Below are positions 1-6,453 of a DNA stretch of 6,476 bases, piece after piece. The position numbers and the translations under genes were made by a program. A model generated the notes under the pieces. It made no database searches and was not told where the DNA came from. It saw only the letters and a list, made by a program, of their open reading frames with translations. The stretch covers positions 1 through 6,476 of the forward strand of contig DMLD01000118.1 of NCBI GenBank assembly GCA_003453515.1. Reading direction: 5' to 3'. Position 1 is the stretch's first letter, and each line of letters begins with the position of its first letter. Origin of the DNA: Lachnospiraceae bacterium (GTDB lineage Bacteria > Bacillota > Clostridia > Lachnospirales > Lachnospiraceae).

Positions 1-1003
1 TCTCGGTCTTTTTCTCGACCGATTCGATGACCCCGGTGATCATCCCGTCCTCTCCGTCAGTCTTTTGTGACGCCCCGATCCGGTCTATAAGCAGCCTTGC
101 GTCCTCTTCTTTTCTGAAGCCGTTTTCCTTGTACAAAACCTTTGAAAGCGAAAAATCGGCGGACTTATCGCCCTTATCCTCCGCATCCGACTCATCGTCC
201 TTTTGGTCATTTTTCTTTACATATATCTCCGGTTCATAGAAAAATGATCCCTCTCTGACTCGCCACTCACCTGAAAAGCGACTCCCATCGATGTCGAAAT
301 CACCAATCACTCTGTAAAAGGGAGTCTTTGTAAATCTTCTGATCTCCCACTCCCTCACAACTACCATTCCAAGCACGCAGCTCATCACGCGCCCCACGGA
401 GATGGATGTCCACTTTTTCTCCTTCAGGTTGTTGTTGAGCCACTTTCCGTATTTTACCGAGAGGATCCTCGAAAAATTGATCCCCATCAGATAGTCTTCC
501 TTTGCGCGAAGATAGGCAGAGTCACTGAGCGGATCATATTCGGATATGGGCTTTGCTTCGCTGATACCCCTCTTTATCTCCTCCTCGGTCTGCGAGTCGA
601 TCCAGACGCGGAGCTTTTTCTTGGTATCAGGCACACCCGCCATCTGATCGACCAGCCTGTATATGTATTCACCCTCGCGTCCCGAGTCGGTGCAGACATA
701 TATGGTATCCACATCATCACGAAGAAGCAGTCCGCTTACGATATCGAACTGCTTCTTTACCTGAGGGATGACCTCATATAAAAAATTTTCCGGTAAAAAC
801 GGCAGCGTGGACGCCGACCACTTTGCCATAGATGAATCATAAACCTCGGGATAGCTCATGGTGATCAGATGGCCTACGCACCATGTGACCACGGCATCTC
901 CCGATTCAATATAGCCGTCCCTGCCTGCACCGCCAACTCCGAGTACCTTGGCAAATTCCTTGGCGACGCTGGGCTTCTCAGCAATAAAAAGTCTCTTCGA
1001 CAT
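1..1003 (-). CDS. topB: DNA topoisomerase III (type IA), N-terminal 334 residues; gene continues past the left edge
   Basis: Type IA topoisomerases cut one DNA strand, pass the other through and reseal; topoisomerase III mainly decatenates and resolves recombination or replication intermediates in the cytoplasm. The N-terminus has the family opening AEKPSVAKEFAKVLG (residues 8-22), then VVTWCVGHL (38-46), and the TOPRIM acidic motif TDSGREGE (105-112), whose D106 and E110 match the metal-binding positions. DxGREGE rather than DxDREGE is normal for topB of Firmicutes. YLMGINFSRIL (171-181) matches the 'DWLxGINxTRA' region. The usual GRVQTPTL block is replaced by GRVMSCVL (204-211). A hydrophilic stretch rich in Lys, Asp and Glu lies at about 263-283. 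The active-site tyrosine and C-terminal part are outside the window, so activity cannot be judged. The start at 1003 is supported by an AAGGGA site 8 nt upstream. Placement directly behind glyA argues for a chromosomal copy rather than one of the topB-like genes of conjugative elements. Family assignment is firm; the topB symbol is slightly less so. Confidence 0.9.
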   Translation of the reverse strand, partial: MSKRLFIAEKPSVAKEFAKVLGVGGAGRDGYIESGDAVVTWCVGHLITMSYPEVYDSSMAKWSASTLPFLPENFLYEVIPQVKKQFDIVSGLLLRDDVDTIYVCTDSGREGEYIYRLVDQMAGVPDTKKKLRVWIDSQTEEEIKRGISEAKPISEYDPLSDSAYLRAKEDYLMGINFSRILSVKYGKWLNNNLKEKKWTSISVGRVMSCVLGMVVVREWEIRRFTKTPFYRVIGDFDIDGSRFSGEWRVREGSFFYEPEIYVKKNDQKDDESDAEDKGDKSADFSLSKVLYKENGFRKEEDARLLIDRIGASQKTDGEDGMITGVIESVEKKTE

Positions 1004-1011
1004 GTTTATTA

Positions 1012-1017
1012 TCCCTT
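1012..1017 (-). promoter_or_regulatory. Ribosome binding site of topB, overlapping the glyA stop codon
   Basis: On the minus strand the sequence reads TAAGGGATAATAAACATG. AAGGGA lies 8 nt before the ATG, and its first two bases are the last two of the glyA TAA stop (1016-1018). Ribosomes finishing glyA would sit on this site, so translational coupling is likely (inference). Confidence 0.7.
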
Positions 1018-2260
1018 AGATCTCATAGAGAGGATATTTGTCCGTAAGCTCCTTGACGATCGCCTTTGCCTTGTCAGTATTTGCCTCGTGATCATCGATA
1101 AGCATGGCAATAGCTTCCGCAACTTTGTCCATATCGTCTGTCTTGAATCCTCTTGATGTAACTGCGGCAGAGCCAAGTCTTATACCGCTTGTGACAAACG
1201 GTGACTGCGGATCGTTGGGGATAGTATTCTTGTTTGCGGTGATATTGGCGTCGTCGAGCCACACCTCGACCTCCTTGCCGGTGAGACCCTTCTTTACGAG
1301 ATCCACGAGCATAAGGTGGTTGTCAGTTCCGCCAGAAACTATGTCTATACCTCTGTTCATAAGCCCCTTGCATAGAGCCTGTGCATTGTCAATGATACCC
1401 TTGCCGTACTCCTTGAACTCAGGCTTCAGTGCCTCGCCGAAGCATACAGCCTTCGCAGCGATCACATGCATGAGCGGTCCGCCCTGAGTTCCGGGGAATA
1501 TAGCCTTGTTGAGCTTGTGCTCGTTGGCAAATTCCTCAGATGAAAGGATCATACCGCCTCTCGGACCCCTGAGAGTCTTGTGCGTGGTCGTGGTCGTTAC
1601 ATGTGCATACGGTATCGGGCTCTCGTGATATCCCGAGGCTACAAGCCCTGCTATATGAGCGATATCTACCATCAGATAGGCTCCGACCTCATCGGCGATC
1701 TCTCTGAAAAGCTTGAAATCGATCTTGCGGCAGTATGCTGACGCACCCGCAATGATCATCTTCGGCTTGCACTCCTTTGCTATGCGACGTACCTCATCAT
1801 AGTCGATAAATCCGGAATCATCAACTCCGTACGGTACGATATTGTAGTATGTACCGGATATATTGGCAGGACTTCCGTGTGAAAGATGTCCGCCGTGATC
1901 AAGATTCATTCCCATTACGGTTTCCCCTGGCTTAACAAGCGCAAAGAAAACTGCCATATTTGCCTGAGCGCCGGAATGCGGCTGAACATTGGCATAGGTA
2001 CAGTTGAAAAGCTTCTTCGCTCTCTCCCTTGCAAGCTCCTCGACCATATCCACATACTGACATCCGCCGTAGTATCTCTTTCCCGGATATCCCTCGGCGT
2101 ACTTATTGGTAAGTGTGGAACCCATGGCAGCCATAACAGCCTTGCTTACAAAATTCTCGGAAGCGATCAATTCTATATGATCGTTCTGTCTTTCGGTCTC
2201 CAGCTCCATCGCCTTTGCCACCTCAGGATCGGCTTTTCTCACTTCATCAAAGCTATACAT
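1016..2260 (-). CDS. glyA: Serine hydroxymethyltransferase (glycine hydroxymethyltransferase), 414 aa
   Basis: This is a cytoplasmic PLP enzyme (EC 2.1.2.1) that converts L-serine and tetrahydrofolate to glycine and 5,10-methylene-tetrahydrofolate. It is the main source of one-carbon units for purine, thymidylate and methionine synthesis. The PLP lysine is K228 in [15 protein letters not shown], almost the same position as K229 of the E. coli enzyme. D199 and H202 in [11 protein letters not shown] fit the cofactor-contacting pair, and IELIASENF (29-37), [10 protein letters not shown] (57-66) and [11 protein letters not shown] (91-101) are family signatures. The length of 414 is typical. The open frame extends 15 codons upstream to 2305, but GGGAGG sits inside that extension, 8 nt before the ATG at 2260, and the extension ([15 protein letters not shown]) resembles no GlyA N-terminus, so 2260 is chosen. 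It follows purD by 66 nt and precedes topB by 12 nt. Its glycine is the direct substrate of PurD. Confidence 0.97.
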   Translation of the reverse strand: MYSFDEVRKADPEVAKAMELETERQNDHIELIASENFVSKAVMAAMGSTLTNKYAEGYPGKRYYGGCQYVDMVEELARERAKKLFNCTYANVQPHSGAQANMAVFFALVKPGETVMGMNLDHGGHLSHGSPANISGTYYNIVPYGVDDSGFIDYDEVRRIAKECKPKMIIAGASAYCRKIDFKLFREIADEVGAYLMVDIAHIAGLVASGYHESPIPYAHVTTTTTHKTLRGPRGGMILSSEEFANEHKLNKAIFPGTQGGPLMHVIAAKAVCFGEALKPEFKEYGKGIIDNAQALCKGLMNRGIDIVSGGTDNHLMLVDLVKKGLTGKEVEVWLDDANITANKNTIPNDPQSPFVTSGIRLGSAAVTSRGFKTDDMDKVAEAIAMLIDDHEANTDKAKAIVKELTDKYPLYEI

Positions 2261-2268
2261 GTCATAAT

Positions 2269-2274
2269 CCTCCC
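2269..2274 (-). promoter_or_regulatory. Ribosome binding site that fixes the glyA start
   Basis: Minus-strand GGGAGG is followed by 8 nt and then the ATG at 2260. It lies within the coding frame of the longer possible start at 2305, so it decides in favour of the shorter protein. An out-of-frame ATG at 2265 is only 3 nt from the site, too close for normal initiation. Confidence 0.85.
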
Positions 2275-2292
2275 AAAAAATATTATTTTTAT

Positions 2293-2324
2293 ACGATATC
2301 GTCATTTCTTAAGAAAAATATCGT
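2293..2324 (-). repeat. AT-rich inverted repeat in the purD-glyA gap
   Basis: The 7-base arms ACGATAT (2293-2299) and ATATCGT (2318-2324) are perfect inverted copies, and the 18-nt interval holds a 12-base perfect palindrome TTTCTTAAGAAA (2305-2316). The structure begins 3 nt after the purD stop codon. On the transcript it would be a weak AT-rich hairpin. There is no GC-rich stem, and the nearest T run (six T, about 11 nt past the repeat) does not abut it, so I do not call it an intrinsic terminator. It could mark RNA processing or be chance in AT-rich sequence. Confidence 0.35.
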
Positions 2325-2326
2325 TA

Positions 2327-3610
2327 TCATATTTGATCTGCATTCTCGGCTGACAGCCCTATATCATGTCTCATATACTTGTTGTCAAAGGATATCCAGT
2401 CGGTAGCCCGGTATGCTCCCCACCTTGCGATGCGGACGTTGGGACCTATCGCCGTAACTCCGAGGACTCTTCCCCCGTTGGTAACTATCGTTCCGTCATC
2501 AAGCAGCTTTGTTCCTGCGTGGAACACATAATAATCATCGACATCCTTGAAGGCATCAAGTCCGATTATCGGCTTTCCTTTTTCATAATGCTCCGGATAT
2601 CCGTCCGAGGCAAGCACCACGCACACTGCTGCATTGTCCTCAAACTGAAGATCAATGGTGTCAAGCTTACCGTCTATGCACGCCTCCATGACATCTATGA
2701 TGTCATTTTTCATGCGCGGAAGTACGACCTGTGCCTCCGGATCGCCGAATCTGGCGTTGTACTCAAGCACCTTCGGTCCGTCCTCGGTAAGTATAAGTCC
2801 GACAAAGAGTATACCCGTAAAGTCTCTGTCCTCCGCCTTCATGGCATCCATCGTCGGCTGATAGACCTTCTCCTCACAGAACCTTTTGACATCGTCCGTA
2901 TAAAAGGGACTCGGCGAAAATGTTCCCATTCCTCCGGTGTTCAAGCCCTGATCTCCGTCCTTTGCCCTCTTGTGATCCTGAGCAGAAGTCATAGGCTTGA
3001 TATGCGTACCGTCGCAGTAGCATAAAACGGACACCTCGCGTCCCGTCAAAAACTCCTCAATGACGATCTCGTTGCCCGCATCGCCAAACTGCTTGTCAAG
3101 CATCAGTGATCTCACGGCATCCTTGGCTTCGTCAAGCGTCTGACATATCAGCACACCCTTTCCAAGCGCCAGACCGCTCGCCTTGACAACTATGGGCATC
3201 TGCCTGTTTTCAAGATATGCTATGGCTTCATCGGGATCGGAGAATATCTCATAATCTGCCGTAGGTATGCCGTACTTCTTCATAAGATCCTTGGAAAATG
3301 CCTTGGAGCCCTCTATGATAGCGGCGTTGGCTCTGGGTCCGAACACCCTCAGACCTCTCTCCTCAAACACATCTACTATGCCGCCGACCAAGGGATCGTC
3401 CATGCCGACTATGGTCAGATCGATCTGCTTTTCCTCGGCGAAATCAGCCAGCTTGTCAAACTCCATCGGTCCGATATCGACACACTCGGCGATCTGTGCT
3501 ATCCCTCCGTTACCCGGAGCACAGTATATCTCATCGACTCGGGGCGATTTTTTCACGGAAACAGCTATGGCATGCTCTCTTCCTCCTCCTCCAACTATCA
3601 GTACCTTCAT
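2327..3610 (-). CDS. purD: Phosphoribosylamine-glycine ligase (GAR synthetase), 427 aa
   Basis: This enzyme (EC 6.3.4.13) performs the second step of de novo purine synthesis: 5-phosphoribosylamine, glycine and ATP give glycinamide ribonucleotide, ADP and phosphate. It is cytoplasmic and has the ATP-grasp fold. Signatures appear in order: the N-terminal VLIVGGGGREHAIA (3-16), APGNGG (31-36), GPRANAAIIEGSKAFSK (91-107), ATP-grasp VVKASGLALGKGV (141-153), EEFLTGREVSV (185-195), the DHKRAKDGDQGLNTGGMG block (212-229), and the PurD signature RFGDPEAQ (287-294) with metal ligands expected at E283 and N285. The C-terminal domain has CVVLASDGYPE (330-340) and ends near YMRHDIG. The 427 residues match the usual full length, and it is a stand-alone PurD, not fused to PurM or PurN. 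The start is fixed by the immediate GGGGREHA motif and by GGAGGG about 10 nt upstream. It lies 66 nt upstream of glyA, whose product supplies its glycine. Confidence 0.97.
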   Translation of the reverse strand: MKVLIVGGGGREHAIAVSVKKSPRVDEIYCAPGNGGIAQIAECVDIGPMEFDKLADFAEEKQIDLTIVGMDDPLVGGIVDVFEERGLRVFGPRANAAIIEGSKAFSKDLMKKYGIPTADYEIFSDPDEAIAYLENRQMPIVVKASGLALGKGVLICQTLDEAKDAVRSLMLDKQFGDAGNEIVIEEFLTGREVSVLCYCDGTHIKPMTSAQDHKRAKDGDQGLNTGGMGTFSPSPFYTDDVKRFCEEKVYQPTMDAMKAEDRDFTGILFVGLILTEDGPKVLEYNARFGDPEAQVVLPRMKNDIIDVMEACIDGKLDTIDLQFEDNAAVCVVLASDGYPEHYEKGKPIIGLDAFKDVDDYYVFHAGTKLLDDGTIVTNGGRVLGVTAIGPNVRIARWGAYRATDWISFDNKYMRHDIGLSAENADQI

Positions 3611-3620
3611 AAACTATGTG

Positions 3621-3626
3621 CCCTCC
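3621..3626 (-). promoter_or_regulatory. Ribosome binding site of purD
   Basis: Minus-strand GGAGGG is followed by 10 nt and the ATG at 3610, slightly longer spacing than for the other genes here. The remaining 50 or so bases between the peptidase stop and this site show no terminator, riboswitch fold or convincing promoter by eye, so purD may be read from the promoter upstream of the peptidase or from one inside the peptidase gene. Confidence 0.75.
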
Positions 3627-3676
3627 AATGCTTTATTTTGAAATACTTACATGTTCACAGTAATGATCAGCAGATT

Positions 3677-6394
3677 TCAGTCCCACAGCCTGACTCTGTC
3701 CTTCGCATCGATGTACATTGCATCAGCCTCGGTCACGTCAAAGGCATCATAGAACTCGTCCATGAGCATAGCCACACCATTGGTCCTCATACGTGTGATG
3801 GGATGGACATCTACTTGGGCTCTGTAGGCATCGAGCGGGCTTATCTCATCATTTAACGTGTCGAGCCACTGTCTGGCAGTTACACGGAAAAATCGCTTGT
3901 ACGCTTCCTTGTCCCCCGGATAGCTCTTTTTGATTATGTCAAAGGCGATCTGTGTACCGCCGAGATCACCCATTGCCTCACTCACGACATTTTTACCGTC
4001 ATGATAGGTCACCATATCATTTTTCGGATCCGCATATATCGGGAGCGATCCATAAAGTGAGACTATACGCCCGACCTTTTCGTTGTATTTTTCTTTGTCC
4101 TTATCCGTCCACTGATCCTGCAGATTGCCGCTTGCGTTGTAGCAGCAGCCTATCGTATCAAAGGCATGTCCTATCTCATGTCCTATCGTGGTCGCAAGAT
4201 ATGCCACATTGTCAACATCGGTGTCCTTATCACCGGGCTTGTAGGTGTAGAGCTCGCTCACGCCCGTGTGACAGATCATTATCTGATTGGAAAAGGGATA
4301 AAAATATCCCTGATTGTCCCACGGAAATTGCCCGGAATATATGGTATTGATCGGAAGCCACCACGGTATGTCACCCTCCTTTGTACCCACAGTCATCTTC
4401 TCCATATCGTACTGATACTGCTTTACCTTGAGAAGATTGCCGGCAAAGGTGCCGCCCTCCGATGCATTTTTAAGATCATATCCGATCAGAAATCTCTTGT
4501 ATTCTTCATCACTCGGATAAAGTATATTAAAACGCATTCTTCGCATCTTGTCAAGCATATTATTCTTTGATACGGTGTCAAGAGACGAGTTCTCTATGCT
4601 TTCAAGATATGAGTTTTTATACCTCTCGACCAGCTTTTTAAATTCCGATTTGTAGCTATCGCCGAGATATTTTTCCGTAAACAGCCTGTCAAGATCCCAC
4701 GGGATGAGCTTGTCCGCATCATCAAGATTTCTCTTGACTTCTTCCCTTGCCATCCTGTCACTGTCGGAATAATACGACTTATCCTCGTAATTCAACATAC
4801 GTCCGAACGCGATCATGGCATCCTCGATATAGGGGCTGAAGGTTTTCAGTGTCGTATAGAGCATAAGCTCCTTAACAAGCGGCAGATTGCTCTCATCGCT
4901 GATCAGCTTCTCGATCTCATCCAGATTGGATGGAGACTCGATCCCGACCCTGTCATCAGCCTTCAGGGAGTATTTTTCCTTCAAAAGCTCGCCGACACGC
5001 AGCTTCGGATATCTTTTTTCACACTCATCGAAGGTAAGATAGCTTGTATTCTCATATTTGTTTATTACCCTGTACAAAAGCTTGCCGATCTTATCCGACT
5101 GCGCGGAGTCGATACCGAACATACCGATCATGGTATTGATATAATCTGCTATGGCATCCTCACCATTTGACGCAACACTTTGTTCAACGAGCCACGGCAG
5201 GGAGACTCTCGCATAGTATCTTCTTGCTGCCGACACCTCCTCATCGGGTGCCTCCTTTGTGCCGTAGTAGACCTCATCCAGATAATCCTGATTGTCGGTC
5301 TCTCTGGCAAAGCCCTCCAAGGAAGCAAGTAAATACAGGCCGTTATGCGCTTTATTTATCACAACATCCATGAGCTGATCCATGGTGGCAGCGTTTAGGA
5401 TGTCATCAGCTATTTCTTTCTTTATCTCCTTTAAAAATGTCTCCTCGCCGTTTTCCTCGCTCATCTTCCCAGCGGTGGTAACGATGGAGCTTATGGCGTC
5501 CGCAGGCGTGTTGTCAGTCTGCTTTCCCTTTGCTGCATACTCATTTAGAAGCTCGTCTCTTCTGTCAGCATACCTCTTTGATGCCGCCTCCGATAAAGAC
5601 CACTCTGTCCTGCCGTCTTCTCCGATGAACCATGACATATCGGAATTATCCCAGCCTGCCATGACCTCTCTTAGGAAATCATCCTCCTCGCTTAGGTACA
5701 GATCATCTGCGGCAGGGATCGAATCACGGTCCTGATACACCTTGATCCTGACTCTGTCAGAAAAGCCGGAGCCGTCCAGAGATTTGACATCGACATAGGT
5801 CTCTCCCGCCTTTTTGCCAAATACAAGTCCCTGACTTCCGACACCGACCACGGACTTATCCCCCGGGGTCAGCTTAAGAATATCCCATATCTGAAATTCA
5901 TCATAAAAGTTTTTAACATCGGTTGAATATACCGGCTTTATGCCCTCTCCGATCCCGACAGCCATAGCCAGCGTATGCCTTTTTAGACTGATAGACTTTA
6001 TTATATTTTTATACGACCTTTTGACAGTGACTGACTGCTTAAGTTTTTTGGTTTTGGTTTTCCCGCTTTTCTTGTATTTAACGGTGACCTTAACAGTCGT
6101 CCTGCCCTTATCAACGGCACTTACCTTTCCCTTTTTACTTACCTTTGCGATCCTTGTATCGTCAGATCTGTATGTGATCTTTTGGATCCTGACACCTTTT
6201 TTCTTAAGCCTTATAAGGGCGCTGCCCGAAGATATCTTATTTCCGTTTTGGGTAAGAGTAAGAGTTATTGAAGACTTTTTCAATTTGAGATATGACTTTG
6301 TCTTAGCGTAAGATGAAGCCGGTGTAGCTATAGAAGCTGTAAGGGAAAATACCAGCAAGCCTGTTATGCATGATTTTTTGATGTAATTATACAC
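3677..6394 (-). CDS. Secreted M13-family (neprilysin-like) zinc metallopeptidase with N-terminal Ig-like domains, 905 aa
   Basis: Residues 1-30 form a signal peptide: YIKKS, a hydrophobic core, and a likely cut after SYA, with no lipobox. Two repeated regions resembling BIG_2 bacterial Ig-like domains follow at about 35-125 and 130-220; both show the 'D..IA.V...G.V.A...G...V.V' pattern, and the first is extremely lysine-rich. The rest, about 230-905, is an M13 peptidase of near-normal size. Zinc ligands are H739 and H743 in HEIGHAFD and E806 in SEAMGDLGG, with E740 as catalytic base and D810 completing ExxxD. H864 and R870 in HPITRMRTNGV match neprilysin H711 and R717, and the end VRLWD fits the family's conserved C-terminal Trp. 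NTIY (683-686) replaces the substrate-binding NAFY/NAYY motif. The enzyme should cleave peptides outside the cell; the substrate is unknown. I chose the GTG at 6394 because GGAGG stands 8 nt upstream. The in-frame GTG at 6409 overlaps that site and would add only MEVKT. No sortase or S-layer anchor is visible. Confidence 0.92.
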   Translation of the reverse strand: MYNYIKKSCITGLLVFSLTASIATPASSYAKTKSYLKLKKSSITLTLTQNGNKISSGSALIRLKKKGVRIQKITYRSDDTRIAKVSKKGKVSAVDKGRTTVKVTVKYKKSGKTKTKKLKQSVTVKRSYKNIIKSISLKRHTLAMAVGIGEGIKPVYSTDVKNFYDEFQIWDILKLTPGDKSVVGVGSQGLVFGKKAGETYVDVKSLDGSGFSDRVRIKVYQDRDSIPAADDLYLSEEDDFLREVMAGWDNSDMSWFIGEDGRTEWSLSEAASKRYADRRDELLNEYAAKGKQTDNTPADAISSIVTTAGKMSEENGEETFLKEIKKEIADDILNAATMDQLMDVVINKAHNGLYLLASLEGFARETDNQDYLDEVYYGTKEAPDEEVSAARRYYARVSLPWLVEQSVASNGEDAIADYINTMIGMFGIDSAQSDKIGKLLYRVINKYENTSYLTFDECEKRYPKLRVGELLKEKYSLKADDRVGIESPSNLDEIEKLISDESNLPLVKELMLYTTLKTFSPYIEDAMIAFGRMLNYEDKSYYSDSDRMAREEVKRNLDDADKLIPWDLDRLFTEKYLGDSYKSEFKKLVERYKNSYLESIENSSLDTVSKNNMLDKMRRMRFNILYPSDEEYKRFLIGYDLKNASEGGTFAGNLLKVKQYQYDMEKMTVGTKEGDIPWWLPINTIYSGQFPWDNQGYFYPFSNQIMICHTGVSELYTYKPGDKDTDVDNVAYLATTIGHEIGHAFDTIGCCYNASGNLQDQWTDKDKEKYNEKVGRIVSLYGSLPIYADPKNDMVTYHDGKNVVSEAMGDLGGTQIAFDIIKKSYPGDKEAYKRFFRVTARQWLDTLNDEISPLDAYRAQVDVHPITRMRTNGVAMLMDEFYDAFDVTEADAMYIDAKDRVRLWD

Positions 6395-6402
6395 TGTTTT
6401 GA

Positions 6403-6407
6403 CCTCC
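6403..6407 (-). promoter_or_regulatory. Ribosome binding site that fixes the peptidase GTG start
   Basis: Minus-strand GGAGG is followed by TCAAAACA (8 nt) and then the GTG at 6394. The longest open frame begins with a GTG at 6409 that overlaps the GGAGG itself, so initiation there would lack its own site. Confidence 0.8.
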
Positions 6408-6439
6408 ACTGCTTTTATTTTCCCTTCAACCTGATCATA

Positions 6440-6448
6440 ATTATATCA
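6440..6448 (-). promoter_or_regulatory. Extended -10 promoter element upstream of the peptidase gene
   Basis: The minus strand reads TGATATAAT, a perfect TGnTATAAT extended -10 for the housekeeping sigma factor. Transcription would start near 6433, giving a leader of about 40 nt that includes the GGAGG site. At the normal 16-18 bp spacing there is no good -35 hexamer (GGGTCG at 17 bp), which extended -10 promoters can tolerate. This could drive the peptidase gene and perhaps the genes behind it. Confidence 0.6.
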
Positions 6449-6453
6449 GCTGC

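Noticed and set aside
1..1003. Topoisomerase as a marker of an integrated conjugative element
   Set aside because: Such elements often carry topB-like genes, but here the gene is tightly joined to glyA and purD, and no relaxase, integrase, attachment repeat or other element gene is visible.
2239..2265. Out-of-frame 8-codon mini-ORF (ATG at 2265) overlapping the glyA start, a possible regulatory leader peptide
   Set aside because: Its ATG is only 3 nt from the GGAGG, too close for efficient initiation, and the peptide shows no attenuation-type codon run.
2261..2305. 15-codon N-terminal extension of glyA to the ATG at 2305
   Set aside because: The GGGAGG ribosome binding site lies inside it, its sequence is unlike GlyA N-termini, and the ATG at 2260 gives the standard family length.
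2366..3025. 219-codon plus-strand open frame opposite purD
   Set aside because: It is antisense to a clear purD, its protein is rich in Cys, His and Arg without any recognisable motif, and it has no supporting ribosome binding site. It is a shadow of the codon pattern of purD. The same applies to the other plus-strand frames over glyA, topB and the peptidase.
3611..3676. Possible purine riboswitch, PurR box or separate promoter before purD
   Set aside because: The 66-nt gap is too short for a purine riboswitch with an expression platform plus a ribosome binding site. No CGAA-type PurBox is seen, and the best -35/-10 pair (TTACTG/CAAAAT) matches consensus poorly.
6432..6448. Near-palindrome TGATCATAATTATATCA around the -10 element as an operator
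   Set aside because: Only the outer TGAT/ATCA ends and an off-centre 8-base AT palindrome match, and they do not share one centre, so it is probably AT-rich coincidence around the -10.
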